From an uncultured Methylococcaceae bacterium (lineage in GTDB: Bacteria; Pseudomonadota; Gammaproteobacteria; Methylococcales; Methylomonadaceae): 10,206 nt of DNA. The translations under genes were made by a program, and so were the position numbers. Under the pieces are notes generated by a model, which ran no database searches, was not told where the DNA came from, and saw nothing but the letters and a program-made list of their open reading frames with translations. The stretch spans positions 1 through 10,206 of the forward strand of contig CAIMDR010000065.1 of the NCBI GenBank assembly GCA_903839795.1, read 5' to 3'. This document shows, one piece after another, positions 1 through 6,493 of this stretch (position 1 is the stretch's first letter; each line of letters opens with the position of its first letter).

Positions 1-54
1 AGGCAGAGCCTGCCCTCCACGAGTTGCACAGGCTCCCAAACTCCGGCAGGCACT
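1..54. repeat. REP-like nested inverted repeat at left edge
   Basis: A GC-rich stretch able to fold in more than one way. GCCTGCC at 8-14 is the exact reverse complement of GGCAGGC at 45-51. Nested inside, GAGTT at 21-25 pairs with AACTC at 39-43. An alternative pairing is AGCCTG (7-12) with CAGGCT (29-34), and AGGC/GCCT flank AGA at 1-11. This density of short palindromes without a reading frame resembles dispersed REP-type elements of gammaproteobacteria. The element may start before the window. Whether it recurs elsewhere in the genome cannot be seen here. Confidence 0.4.
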
Positions 55-58
55 TGTG

Positions 59-180
59 TATAACGATGAGAGCGTAGCGCGTGGTGGCGTTTCCGGCTCA
101 CTCGTAACGGATGCCGGAAACGCTTATTCTCGCTTGCGCTCGAAAAGCCTTATTCCGGCCTACATTTATTTACCGTTATA
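59..180. repeat. Long imperfect inverted repeat / stem-loop element
   Basis: TATAACG at 59-65 is the exact reverse complement of CGTTATA at 174-180. Within it AGCG (71-74 and 76-79) can pair with CGCT (137-140 and 131-134). The core is a perfect 11-bp inverted repeat, GCGTTTCCGGC at 87-97 against GCCGGAAACGC at 113-123, with a 15-base loop. A 65-codon open frame beginning with GTG at 56 crosses the element, but it has no ribosome site and no recognisable product, so I read the stretch as non-coding. Options are a REP-like mobile repeat, a structured RNA, or a remnant of an integron-type recombination site. None can be decided from one copy. Confidence 0.4.
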
Positions 181-255
181 TTGCTGCTTATCCGTGTCTA
201 TCGGTCACATCCGTCTTCTATTTTTAAACGTCGAGTCGTTAGGTCACGTTTAAAA
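181..255. other. AT-rich spacer downstream of the minus-strand NTP-PPase-like gene
   Basis: No gene, hairpin with a T-run, or clear promoter was seen. Short repeated words occur (ATCCGT twice, GGTCAC twice) without obvious order. The minus-strand gene ends at 256, so its transcript runs into this stretch. No intrinsic terminator for it is evident before the structured repeat at 59-180, which might itself slow or end transcription. Confidence 0.3.
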
Positions 256-801
256 TTATTCGTAAAGACAATCACTTAAATCGGGTGTTTTAAAAAAAAT
301 TGGCTTTAGAATGTCCTCGGCATTTTCGTTACTCAATGTGCCACTCTTACCCAGCCTGGACATTTTACTGTCATGAATCATTTGAAAAGCTTTATCGAAA
401 TCTGCATTAATAAAACCTCTCGATAAATACACGCATAAACAATAAATGTCTGAATAATGTTCTGGCCTGCCAGAAGTACATTTATTAATTTTATCGGAAA
501 AAAGCCGCATGATGGAAATAACAAAGCCGTCATGCTGCCATGATTCCGGCTGCTCCAAAACATCAGCCCCTTGAATGGCTACCGCACCCAAGGCACTGTA
601 TGAAAGATTAATCATTCCGGCTAAAATGTTAACCATATCGGCGGCTTTAATGGCTCTAAATAATTCACCGCCGGCTTCCATCAGCAAGGCTTGTCGCATA
701 ATAATAGTCATTTCGGATAACCGAGCATTCGCCCCGTTTTCTGGCTGCGGAACTGAAAATGCGTTGTGAAATTCTCTAACCAATCTCAAATGTTTATTCA
801 T
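256..801 (-). CDS. MazG/PRA-PH-like all-alpha NTP pyrophosphatase family protein, metal site degenerate
   Basis: A 181-residue protein starting at ATG (799-801, read on minus) with an AAAGG ribosome site about eight bases upstream. The N-terminus RLVREFHNAF and the C-terminal part (IHDSKMSRLGKSG near 142-154, then an ILKP..FF.TPDL motif near 164-174) match the frame of the PRA-PH-like NTP pyrophosphatase family, normally VREFHEAFG and VHRSNMSKL. Family members hydrolyse NTPs to NMP and pyrophosphate using Mg ligands in EExxE and ExxD helices. By my alignment the first motif here reads E42-A-G-G-E46 and the second N58-I-L-A61, with N65 where another acid is usual, so several ligands are missing. 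About 45 extra residues (roughly 83-128) separate the helical core from the C-terminal motif. Fold assignment is fairly secure. Catalytic activity is doubtful: a pseudoenzyme or regulatory role is possible but only inferred. Confidence 0.72.
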   Translation of the reverse strand: MNKHLRLVREFHNAFSVPQPENGANARLSEMTIIMRQALLMEAGGELFRAIKAADMVNILAGMINLSYSALGAVAIQGADVLEQPESWQHDGFVISIMRLFSDKINKCTSGRPEHYSDIYCLCVYLSRGFINADFDKAFQMIHDSKMSRLGKSGTLSNENAEDILKPIFFKTPDLSDCLYE

Positions 802-869
802 AGCACTTACCTTTCAATAAACCCTACCGTAACTTGCAAAAAATATCCCTGTGACCGTTTTTTTTCTGC

Positions 870-886
870 ACATTATCTTATAATGT
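870..886. promoter_or_regulatory. Palindrome containing TATAAT, candidate promoter/operator
   Basis: ACATTAT-CTT-ATAATGT is a perfect 7-bp inverted repeat around a 3-base centre. It contains a consensus -10 hexamer, TATAAT, at 879-884 on the plus strand, and a near match on the minus strand. No good -35 sits 16-18 bases upstream on plus. The position, 69 bases before the minus-strand start and 254 bases before lptM, fits a divergent regulatory site. The role is inferred. Confidence 0.35.
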
Positions 887-991
887 CCTGTAGAAAAAAC
901 ACAAGCTAAGCCATTAAATCAGAAAACAACAATAATAACATGCGTACTACTACCTAGAACTTCGTAAATGTTATGTAATCTGTTACCCTTG

Positions 992-1073
992 CTGTTTTTG
1001 ACCCACTTTAAATAACGCGCTTGGGTTTGAGGGATAACTTTAAATCAAATCCTGTCATCGCTTTCAAAAACAG
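992..1073. repeat. Widely spaced inverted repeat in the lptM upstream region
   Basis: CTGTTTTTGA at 992-1001 is the exact reverse complement of TCAAAAACAG at 1064-1073, 62 bases apart. TGACCC (999-1004) and GGGTCA (1073-1078) form a second overlapping pair. ACCCA (1001-1005) can also fold locally with TGGGT (1022-1026). It could be a pair of regulator sites or a structured leader. It has no T-run and is not a terminator. Confidence 0.3.
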
Positions 1074-1139
1074 GGTCATTCAGATTATTATGTTATTCAT
1101 TTTTGCCACAGGGTGGCTTCCAATGATTTATGATGCCTT

Positions 1140-1304
1140 ATGAAAATCAGCCAATTATTTCTATTTTTAGCCTCATGCTCGGCCTTAACCAGCTGCGGAC
1201 AACTCGGCCCTCTTTATCTTCCGGGCACAGCTCCACCTATTTATGTGGAACCTGAACCCGTACCTGAACCAAAATCTGAACCTAAACCCGAAAAAAACAA
1301 GTAA
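1140..1304 (+). CDS. lptM: LptM (YifL-type) LPS translocon maturation lipoprotein
   Basis: A 54-residue lipoprotein directly before lysA. An in-frame TGA at 1131-1133 leaves 1140 as the only usable ATG. The signal peptide is short, with hydrophobic residues 5-16 and a lipobox LTSC ending at Cys19. The mature start CGQLGPLYLP matches the conserved LptM motif (CGLKGPLYxP). The tail (residues 36-54) is a low-complexity Pro/Glu/Lys stretch. LptM is an outer-membrane lipoprotein that binds the LptD/LptE LPS translocon and promotes correct disulfide maturation of LptD. It lies three bases before the lysA start, the standard gammaproteobacterial position, and is probably co-transcribed and translationally coupled. 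No strong ribosome site lies at its own ATG, although an AGGGTGG precedes a nearby out-of-frame ATG. Confidence 0.88.
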   Translation: MKISQLFLFLASCSALTSCGQLGPLYLPGTAPPIYVEPEPVPEPKSEPKPEKNK

Positions 1305-1307
1305 ACC

Positions 1308-2555
1308 ATGGATTATTTTAATTACCGAAACAATGAGCTTTATGCCGAAGCTGTTGCTGTGCAGGACATTGTCGCTACCTACGGCAGTCCTTGTTATATT
1401 TATTCCAGAGCGACCTTGGAAAGGCACTGGAATGCGTTTGATCTTGCCTTCGGCGAGCAGGCTCATTTAATCTGCTATGCCGTAAAAGCAAACTCCAATA
1501 TTGCCCTGCTAAATTTGCTGGCCCGTTTAGGCTCAGGTTTTGATATTGTCTCGTTAGGTGAGCTTGAACGCGTTATGGCTGCGGGTGGCGATGCCAAGAA
1601 AATCGTTTTTTCAGGGGTTGGTAAACGTGAAGACGAAATTTTGGCCGCACTAAAAATCGGCATACGCTGCTTTAATATTGAAGTCAGTGACGAACTGGAT
1701 CGAATTAACCGCCTTGCCGGACAATTGGGGGTTATTGCGCCCGTTTCTTTTCGGGTTAATCCTGATGTCGATGCCAACACGCATCCTTATATTTCTACCG
1801 GGTTAAAAGAAAACAAATTTGGTATAGACATTGAGCAGGCCTTAACTGAATATCGTCGTGCCGCCACGCTGCCACACATCAATATCATTGGTATAGATTG
1901 TCATATTGGCTCACAACTGACAGAAACACGGCCTTTTTTGGATGCGCTGGATAAAATTCTTGATCTGGTTTCCATTCTGAAAGCGGATGGCATTCATCTA
2001 CATCATCTGGATTTAGGTGGTGGACTGGGGATTCGTTATAACGAAGAAGAACCACCCGAACCCGCTGAATATATAGCGGCAGTGTTGAAGCGCCTTGGCA
2101 AGACTGATTTTGAAATTTTGTTGGAGCCCGGTCGTGCCATCGTTGGCAATGCGGGTGTTCTGGTGACGCAGGTTGAATATCTTAAACCGACAGCCCATAA
2201 AAACTTTGCCATCGTCGATGCGGCCATGAATGACTTGGTGCGCCCGTCGTTGTATAGTGCCTGGCAGGAAATTATTCCCGTCAATCAGCAAAGCAACGCC
2301 CCCGAACAGGTCTGGGATATTGTCGGCCCCGTCTGTGAAACCGGTGATTTTTTGGGTAAAGACCGTGCGCTTAAGTTATCTCAAGGTGATTTATTAGCGA
2401 TACGCTCATCGGGCGCTTATGGATTTTCGATGAGTTCAAATTACAACTCCAGACCGCGCGTCGCTGAAGTCATGGTTGATGGCGATCAGGTTTATTTAGT
2501 CAGGGAACGGGAAAGTATTGCGCATCTTTTGGCGGGTGAGCACTTGTTACCCTGA
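1308..2555 (+). CDS. lysA: Diaminopimelate decarboxylase
   Basis: A full-length 415-residue PLP-dependent enzyme (fold type III, alanine-racemase-like barrel plus beta domain) that decarboxylates meso-diaminopimelate to L-lysine in the cytoplasm, the last step of the DAP pathway. Visible landmarks are CYAVKANSN with the PLP lysine K60, HIGSQ at 199-203, the phosphate-binding GGGLGI at 237-242, EPGR at 273-276, CETGDFLG at 343-350 (the active-site Cys contributed to the neighbouring subunit), and SSGAYGFSMSSNYNSRPR at 367-384 with the substrate/PLP-contacting tyrosine. The start is ATG three bases after the lptM stop. There is no good ribosome site, so coupling to lptM is likely. dapF, the preceding pathway step, follows after 59 bases. 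Nothing looks truncated or altered. Confidence 0.97.
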   Translation: MDYFNYRNNELYAEAVAVQDIVATYGSPCYIYSRATLERHWNAFDLAFGEQAHLICYAVKANSNIALLNLLARLGSGFDIVSLGELERVMAAGGDAKKIVFSGVGKREDEILAALKIGIRCFNIEVSDELDRINRLAGQLGVIAPVSFRVNPDVDANTHPYISTGLKENKFGIDIEQALTEYRRAATLPHINIIGIDCHIGSQLTETRPFLDALDKILDLVSILKADGIHLHHLDLGGGLGIRYNEEEPPEPAEYIAAVLKRLGKTDFEILLEPGRAIVGNAGVLVTQVEYLKPTAHKNFAIVDAAMNDLVRPSLYSAWQEIIPVNQQSNAPEQVWDIVGPVCETGDFLGKDRALKLSQGDLLAIRSSGAYGFSMSSNYNSRPRVAEVMVDGDQVYLVRERESIAHLLAGEHLLP

Positions 2556-2614
2556 TTACGCGCACCGGGTTTAGCTAACTCGACCCACACCTTACGCAAC
2601 ATGAAAGACAACAC

Positions 2615-3442
2615 ATGATTAACTTTACTAAAATGCACGGCCTGGGTAATGATTTTGTGGTTATTGACGCGATTAATCAGTCCATAAGTTTAACGCCGGA
2701 ACAAATCCGGTTGTTGTCTAATCGCCATTTTGGCATTGGTTTTGACCAGTTATTGCTGGTTGAGAAACCAGTCAGTGCTAATGCAGATTTTAAATACCGG
2801 ATTTTTAATGCAGACGGCAGCGAAGTTGCACAATGCGGTAATGGCGCACGCTGCTTTGCCCGTTTTGTGCGGGATAAAAAACTGTCTGACAAAAACGAAA
2901 TACGCGTCGATACCAACTCCGGTCAATTATTGCTGCGTTTTGATGACAACGGTCTGATAACGGTAAACATGGGGATACCCAAGCATAATCCTGTCGATAT
3001 TCCTTTGCTGGCAGAGCAGGAAGTGCTTGTTTATACCCTTGCTGTTAACAAAAAGGAGACACTTTTTGGTGCCGTTTCCATGGGTAATCCCCATGCGGTG
3101 ATACAGGTTAACGATGTTGAAAGCGCCCAAGTAGCTGAAGTGGGGCAGGTTATGGAAAGTCATGCTGTTTTTCCTGAGCGTGCCAATATCGGCTTTATGC
3201 AAGTTATTGACCGACAGCACATTAAGCTTCGTGTTTATGAGCGCGGCGCTGCTGAAACCCTGGCTTGCGGAAGCGGCGCGTGTGCGGCCGTGGTGATTGG
3301 TATCGAACAAAACCGGCTGGATCATGAGGTCAGTGTTGAATTACCGGGTGGCGAGTTAACAATAAGCTGGTCTGGTCGTGGTGAGCCGGTATTTATGACG
3401 GGCCCAGCTCTTTCTGTTTTTGATGGGGTCATCACGTTATGA
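2615..3442 (+). CDS. dapF: Diaminopimelate epimerase
   Basis: A 275-residue cytoplasmic enzyme that converts LL- to meso-diaminopimelate, used both for peptidoglycan and as the substrate of LysA encoded just upstream. The family's two pseudo-symmetric halves are visible. The N-terminal signature MHGLGNDFVVID is at 7-18. The first catalytic cysteine is C74 in AQCGNGARC, and the second is C218 in ETLACGSGACAA. MGNPHAV near 156-162 and the ERGAAETLACGSG context form the substrate pocket. The length matches the usual 270-280 residues. The stop overlaps the next start by four bases (ATGA at 3439-3442), showing translational coupling with the DUF484 gene. Its own ribosome site is weak. Confidence 0.97.
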   Translation: MINFTKMHGLGNDFVVIDAINQSISLTPEQIRLLSNRHFGIGFDQLLLVEKPVSANADFKYRIFNADGSEVAQCGNGARCFARFVRDKKLSDKNEIRVDTNSGQLLLRFDDNGLITVNMGIPKHNPVDIPLLAEQEVLVYTLAVNKKETLFGAVSMGNPHAVIQVNDVESAQVAEVGQVMESHAVFPERANIGFMQVIDRQHIKLRVYERGAAETLACGSGACAAVVIGIEQNRLDHEVSVELPGGELTISWSGRGEPVFMTGPALSVFDGVITL

Positions 3443-4134
3443 GCAATCAAAAGCCTGATCCCAGTGTTTCTCAAGTTGAAGAGTATCTACAGCACCATCC
3501 CGATTTTTTCCATGAACATTTAAACCTGCTGGAACTTATGAGTATTCCTCATCCCAGCGGTGCAGCTATCTCCCTGATTTCAAAACAGCTTGAACTCTTT
3601 AGAAGCAAACATTATGAAATGGAAAGCCAGCTTAATGAGCTGATAGAAATTGCCCGCGACAACGACACTTCTTTTATTCGTATGCACAAACTGACACTGG
3701 CCTTGCTTGAAGCGGCTACCCTGGAGCAGGTGTTGGCCAATCTTAATGTCGTTCTGGCTGATTATTTTTTAACTGATTTTGTCGCTGTGCGTATTATTAA
3801 AAAGTGCCCTGAATCCACTATTGCCAATTTGTTTATTGAGCCCGGCAGCGCAGATTTACAACCTTTTCTTAAAGTCCTTGCCAGTAATCAGTCTAAATGT
3901 GGGCGACCGACTTTAGTACAGGCTAAAGCACTCTTCGGTGACTCCGCAATAGCCGTAAAATCTTGCGCCATTATCCCTATGAATTTCACCGAACTTGACG
4001 GTATTCTGGCAATAGGCAGTCGCGATGAAGGTCGCTTTCATCACAGCATGGGCAATCTGTTTTTAACTCAAATGAGTGAAATTATCGGCACCCGCTTGAT
4101 TTCTTTGTTACGGCAAGGACCTAATGCAGGCTGA
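3439..4134 (+). CDS. DUF484 family protein (GAF-like)
   Basis: A 231-residue soluble protein of the DUF484 family, found between dapF and xerC in many gammaproteobacteria. The N-terminal part (about 9-60) carries the family pattern VEEYLQHHPDFFHEHLNLLE followed by HPSGAAISLISKQLELFR. A helical linker (about 60-90) leads into a GAF-like domain (about 90-225) ending in LFLTQMSEIIGTRL. No catalytic residues can be named, and the molecular role of the family is not established. The gene overlaps dapF by 4 bases and xerC by 11 bases, so the three are expected to be translated as a unit. Position alone hints at a link with XerC or cell division, but that is inference. Confidence 0.92.
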   Translation: MSNQKPDPSVSQVEEYLQHHPDFFHEHLNLLELMSIPHPSGAAISLISKQLELFRSKHYEMESQLNELIEIARDNDTSFIRMHKLTLALLEAATLEQVLANLNVVLADYFLTDFVAVRIIKKCPESTIANLFIEPGSADLQPFLKVLASNQSKCGRPTLVQAKALFGDSAIAVKSCAIIPMNFTELDGILAIGSRDEGRFHHSMGNLFLTQMSEIIGTRLISLLRQGPNAG

Positions 4135-5032
4135 TGCAGAGCAACTGCTGACTGACTTTTTTGAGCAACTGACGGTTGAGAAACGCGCCTCTGAACATAC
4201 TGTTAAAAGTTATCAACGGGACATTAAGCACTTAACCCGCTATTGTGCAGACAAATCCATTCTTCACTGGGCTGATTTAACGCAAAGTGATGTCCGCTCA
4301 CATATTGCCGGCCGTCATCGGCAGGGCCTTGGCAGTACCAGTTTGCAACGGGAACTATCAGCCATTCGCAGCTTTTATAATTTTCTGCTAAAAAAACGCC
4401 TGGCTGACAGTAATCCTGCGCAGTATATTAAAGCGCCCAAGCAAGCCAGAAAATTGCCTAAAACGTTGGATGTAGACCAGGTCAGTGGCTTGCTGGAAGC
4501 GGGTACAAGTTCTGTCTTGGACATTCGTGATGTCGCCATGTTTGAATTATTTTATTCTTCGGGGTTACGCCTTGGCGAGTTGGCAGCACTAAATTTAAAC
4601 GATATTGATCTGGCTGATAACTCGCTAATGGTACGCTCAGGTAAAGGCGGTAAATCAAGGCTGTTACCTATCGGCAGTAAAGCGGTTACGGCGATTAGCA
4701 ACTGGTTGGAGCTGCGTTTAAAAAACGTTGTAGCCGAGGAGGCTGCTTTATTTATATCAACACGGGGAACACGACTCGGAAAACGTAGTATCGAGTTAAG
4801 ATTGGAGTTGTGGTGCAAAAAAAAAGGCATTCCCGAATCTGTCCACCCGCACATGCTAAGGCATTCTTTTGCCAGTCATTTACTTGAAAGTAGTCAGGAT
4901 TTGAGGGCTGTTCAGGAGCTGCTTGGACACAGTAATATCAGTACGACACAGATATATACCCATCTTGACTTTCAACATCTGGCGGCTGTTTATGATAAGG
5001 CACATCCACGCGCCAAAAAAAAATCCGAATAG
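4124..5032 (+). CDS. xerC: Tyrosine recombinase XerC
   Basis: A 302-residue site-specific recombinase that, with XerD, resolves chromosome dimers at dif. The N-terminal SAM-like core-binding domain spans about 1-95 and the catalytic domain about 110-295. The full catalytic set is present: R149 (SSGLRLGE), K174 (SGKGGK), H243 and R246 (HPHMLRHSFA), H269 (LLGHSN) and nucleophile Y278 (QIYTHLD). Length and gene neighbourhood (dapF-DUF484-xerC) separate it from phage integrases and from XerD. The start lies within the DUF484 end and has an AAGGA ribosome site five bases upstream. It is the last gene of the lptM-lysA operon. A 111-base gap follows. Confidence 0.97.
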   Translation: MQADAEQLLTDFFEQLTVEKRASEHTVKSYQRDIKHLTRYCADKSILHWADLTQSDVRSHIAGRHRQGLGSTSLQRELSAIRSFYNFLLKKRLADSNPAQYIKAPKQARKLPKTLDVDQVSGLLEAGTSSVLDIRDVAMFELFYSSGLRLGELAALNLNDIDLADNSLMVRSGKGGKSRLLPIGSKAVTAISNWLELRLKNVVAEEAALFISTRGTRLGKRSIELRLELWCKKKGIPESVHPHMLRHSFASHLLESSQDLRAVQELLGHSNISTTQIYTHLDFQHLAAVYDKAHPRAKKKSE

Positions 5033-5082
5033 CGACCGGCTTACCAAGCAAAAAAGTTAAAAACCTGCTAACATGCCAGAAA

Positions 5083-5096
5083 TTTTTTATAAAAAA
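5083..5096. promoter_or_regulatory. AT-only 14-base palindrome in xerC-DUF2333 gap
   Basis: Six T, AT, six A form a perfect palindrome in an AT-rich 111-base gap. It contains a TATAAA and may be part of a promoter for the DUF2333 gene, or a bendable upstream element. It lacks GC pairs, so I do not call it a terminator for xerC. No convincing -35 was found. Confidence 0.2.
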
Positions 5097-5143
5097 GCAA
5101 TCTGTTTTATTAAAAAACACACCCTCTTTACAGGATACCGGAA

Positions 5144-6166
5144 ATGGCAGCAAGCGATACACTGGGCGATATAAAATCTAAAGGAATACTCTGGGGCTTT
5201 GGCATTCTTATCCTCGCAACCGCAGTCGTACTGATCATCCTGGGCGCGTGGTGGGGAAGTGAACCCGATCAGTTCAATATACAGGATGAGGCTCTCAAAC
5301 GGGCAAAAGAAACCAACACCTCGGAAATGCCCGTTGGTTATACCTACACCAACACGTTGGCTCATATTGCTGAAGTTCTGCTCCATAAAAGTGGTGGTTA
5401 CATCACTAACGATGTGGCGCCTCCCGGCGTACTTCTTGACAATATTTCCAACTGGGAATATGGTGCTTTGGTTATGTTGCGTGACGCCACCACCGCGCTA
5501 AGAAACCACTTTGCCAGGGATCAGTCACAATCGGCTGAAGATCCTGATTTGGCGATAGCAGAGCCCTATTTTTATTACGAACATAACTCTTGGGCGTTAC
5601 CATCAACGGAGGCTGAATACCAAAAAGGCATTGATTCTTTGCATAAGTATATGTCTCGCCTGCAAAAATACGGCGGTCCGGTTAAAAAAGCGCAATTTTA
5701 TTCCAGAGCAGACAATCTCTGGCAGTATACCGAGGTTGTGATAAAGCGTTTGGGCGGTTTATCTACCCGTTTAAGCGCAAACAGTGCAGGTGGTAATTAT
5801 GGTCCGGGACTAACCGATCTTGAGAAACAGGCAGCCGATGAAAAAGGCACACCCACATCCAAAGTATCATGGCTGGAGATTGATGACGTCTTCTATGAAG
5901 CGCGTGGTGCAAGCTGGGCTTTATTACATATTTTAAGAGCCATAAAACATGACTTTGCCGACATTCTGCTGGATAAACGAGCCATGCGTACTGTTGACAT
6001 TATGATTAAGGCCATGGAAAATGCGCTGACACCGGTTTTAAGCCCGATGATTTTAAACGGTAGCGGCTATGGGCTTTTTGCCAACTACTCTCTGTCAATG
6101 GCAAATTATATAGCAAGGGCAAATGCCGCCGCTCTTGATTTGCGTGACATTATGAACCGAGGTTAA
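5144..6166 (+). CDS. DUF2333 family membrane-anchored protein
   Basis: A 340-residue protein recognisable as the proteobacterial DUF2333 family, whose function is unknown. After a short N-terminal cytoplasmic piece, one strong membrane segment lies at about residues 14-37, ending in Trp-Trp. The rest (about 300 residues) is soluble and probably periplasmic, judged from the single anchor. Conserved-looking stretches include PVGYTYTNTLAHIAEVLLHKSGGYITND, the aromatic EPYFYYEHNSW near 140-150, and GYGLFANYSLSMANYIARANAA near the C-terminus. No catalytic motif is evident. The ATG has an ACAGGAT ribosome site nine bases or so upstream. The DUF4389 gene follows after 8 bases, so the two likely form a small operon. 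Confidence 0.85.
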   Translation: MAASDTLGDIKSKGILWGFGILILATAVVLIILGAWWGSEPDQFNIQDEALKRAKETNTSEMPVGYTYTNTLAHIAEVLLHKSGGYITNDVAPPGVLLDNISNWEYGALVMLRDATTALRNHFARDQSQSAEDPDLAIAEPYFYYEHNSWALPSTEAEYQKGIDSLHKYMSRLQKYGGPVKKAQFYSRADNLWQYTEVVIKRLGGLSTRLSANSAGGNYGPGLTDLEKQAADEKGTPTSKVSWLEIDDVFYEARGASWALLHILRAIKHDFADILLDKRAMRTVDIMIKAMENALTPVLSPMILNGSGYGLFANYSLSMANYIARANAAALDLRDIMNRG

Positions 6167-6174
6167 TTAATAGC

Positions 6175-6480
6175 ATGGATGAACAAATCAACTATAACCT
6201 GAAACAACTCAGTACCTGGAAACGAATTTTCTTTATGCTGGTTTTTGCAGCGATCGGCTCATTGGTCAGATTGATACTGTGGGCCGTTATTATATTGCAG
6301 GTTGGTTCCACTTTGTTGACCGGAAAAGCCAACCAGAATATTCTGAGTTTTGGCCGGAGCCTGTCAGTTTACACTTACCATATATTACTGTTTCTGACTT
6401 TCAACACTGAAACCCTGCCTTTCCCTTTTTCTGCCTGGAATTTGACGGCAGAACTTCAGTTGCCTGAAAAAGAGGATTAA
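6175..6480 (+). CDS. DUF4389 small membrane protein
   Basis: A 101-residue membrane protein resembling the DUF4389 family, which has no assigned function. A basic stretch (TWKR, 14-17) precedes a long hydrophobic region at about 18-48 that could span the membrane once or as a tight hairpin. A second hydrophobic segment lies at about 62-77. The C-terminal FNTETLPFPFSAW at 76-88 is the family's recognisable motif, followed by an acidic end. It starts 8 bases after DUF2333, with a GAGG ribosome site in the end of that gene. Membership in one complex with DUF2333 is a guess from gene order. Confidence 0.8.
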   Translation: MDEQINYNLKQLSTWKRIFFMLVFAAIGSLVRLILWAVIILQVGSTLLTGKANQNILSFGRSLSVYTYHILLFLTFNTETLPFPFSAWNLTAELQLPEKED

Positions 6481-6493
6481 GGTGAAAGGCACA

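Larger units (their letters stand above)
802..1139. other. Intergenic region between divergent NTP-PPase-like gene and lptM-lysA
   Basis: 338 bases with no supported gene. It holds a symmetrical AT palindrome over a TATAAT at 870-886, a short T-run at 858-865, and a widely spaced 10-bp inverted repeat (992-1001 with 1064-1073). Just before lptM there is a possible six-codon leader frame at 1123-1143. It must contain promoters for both flanking genes. frataxin (cyaY), which often lies divergent to lptM-lysA in gammaproteobacteria, is absent here. Confidence 0.6.

Noticed and set aside
58..182. Integron attC site
   Set aside because: The outer ends are complementary (GTATAAC/GTTATAT), but the right-hand box does not fit GTTRRRY, the inner pairs are placed asymmetrically, and no integrase or cassette array is visible. 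Kept only as one option for the repeat.
56..253. 65-codon plus-strand frame starting with GTG
   Set aside because: No ribosome site, no recognisable family, and it runs through strong inverted repeats. More likely non-coding.
802..1139. Lysine riboswitch or cyaY gene upstream of lysA
   Set aside because: No frame resembling frataxin, and no multi-helix pattern or terminator of the lysine riboswitch could be recognised.
1185..1466. Minus-strand frame across lptM/lysA
   Set aside because: Antisense shadow. The plus strand encodes LptM and LysA with clear motifs.
2927..3325. 132-codon minus-strand frame inside dapF
   Set aside because: No family resemblance, and it lies wholly within a confirmed dapF.
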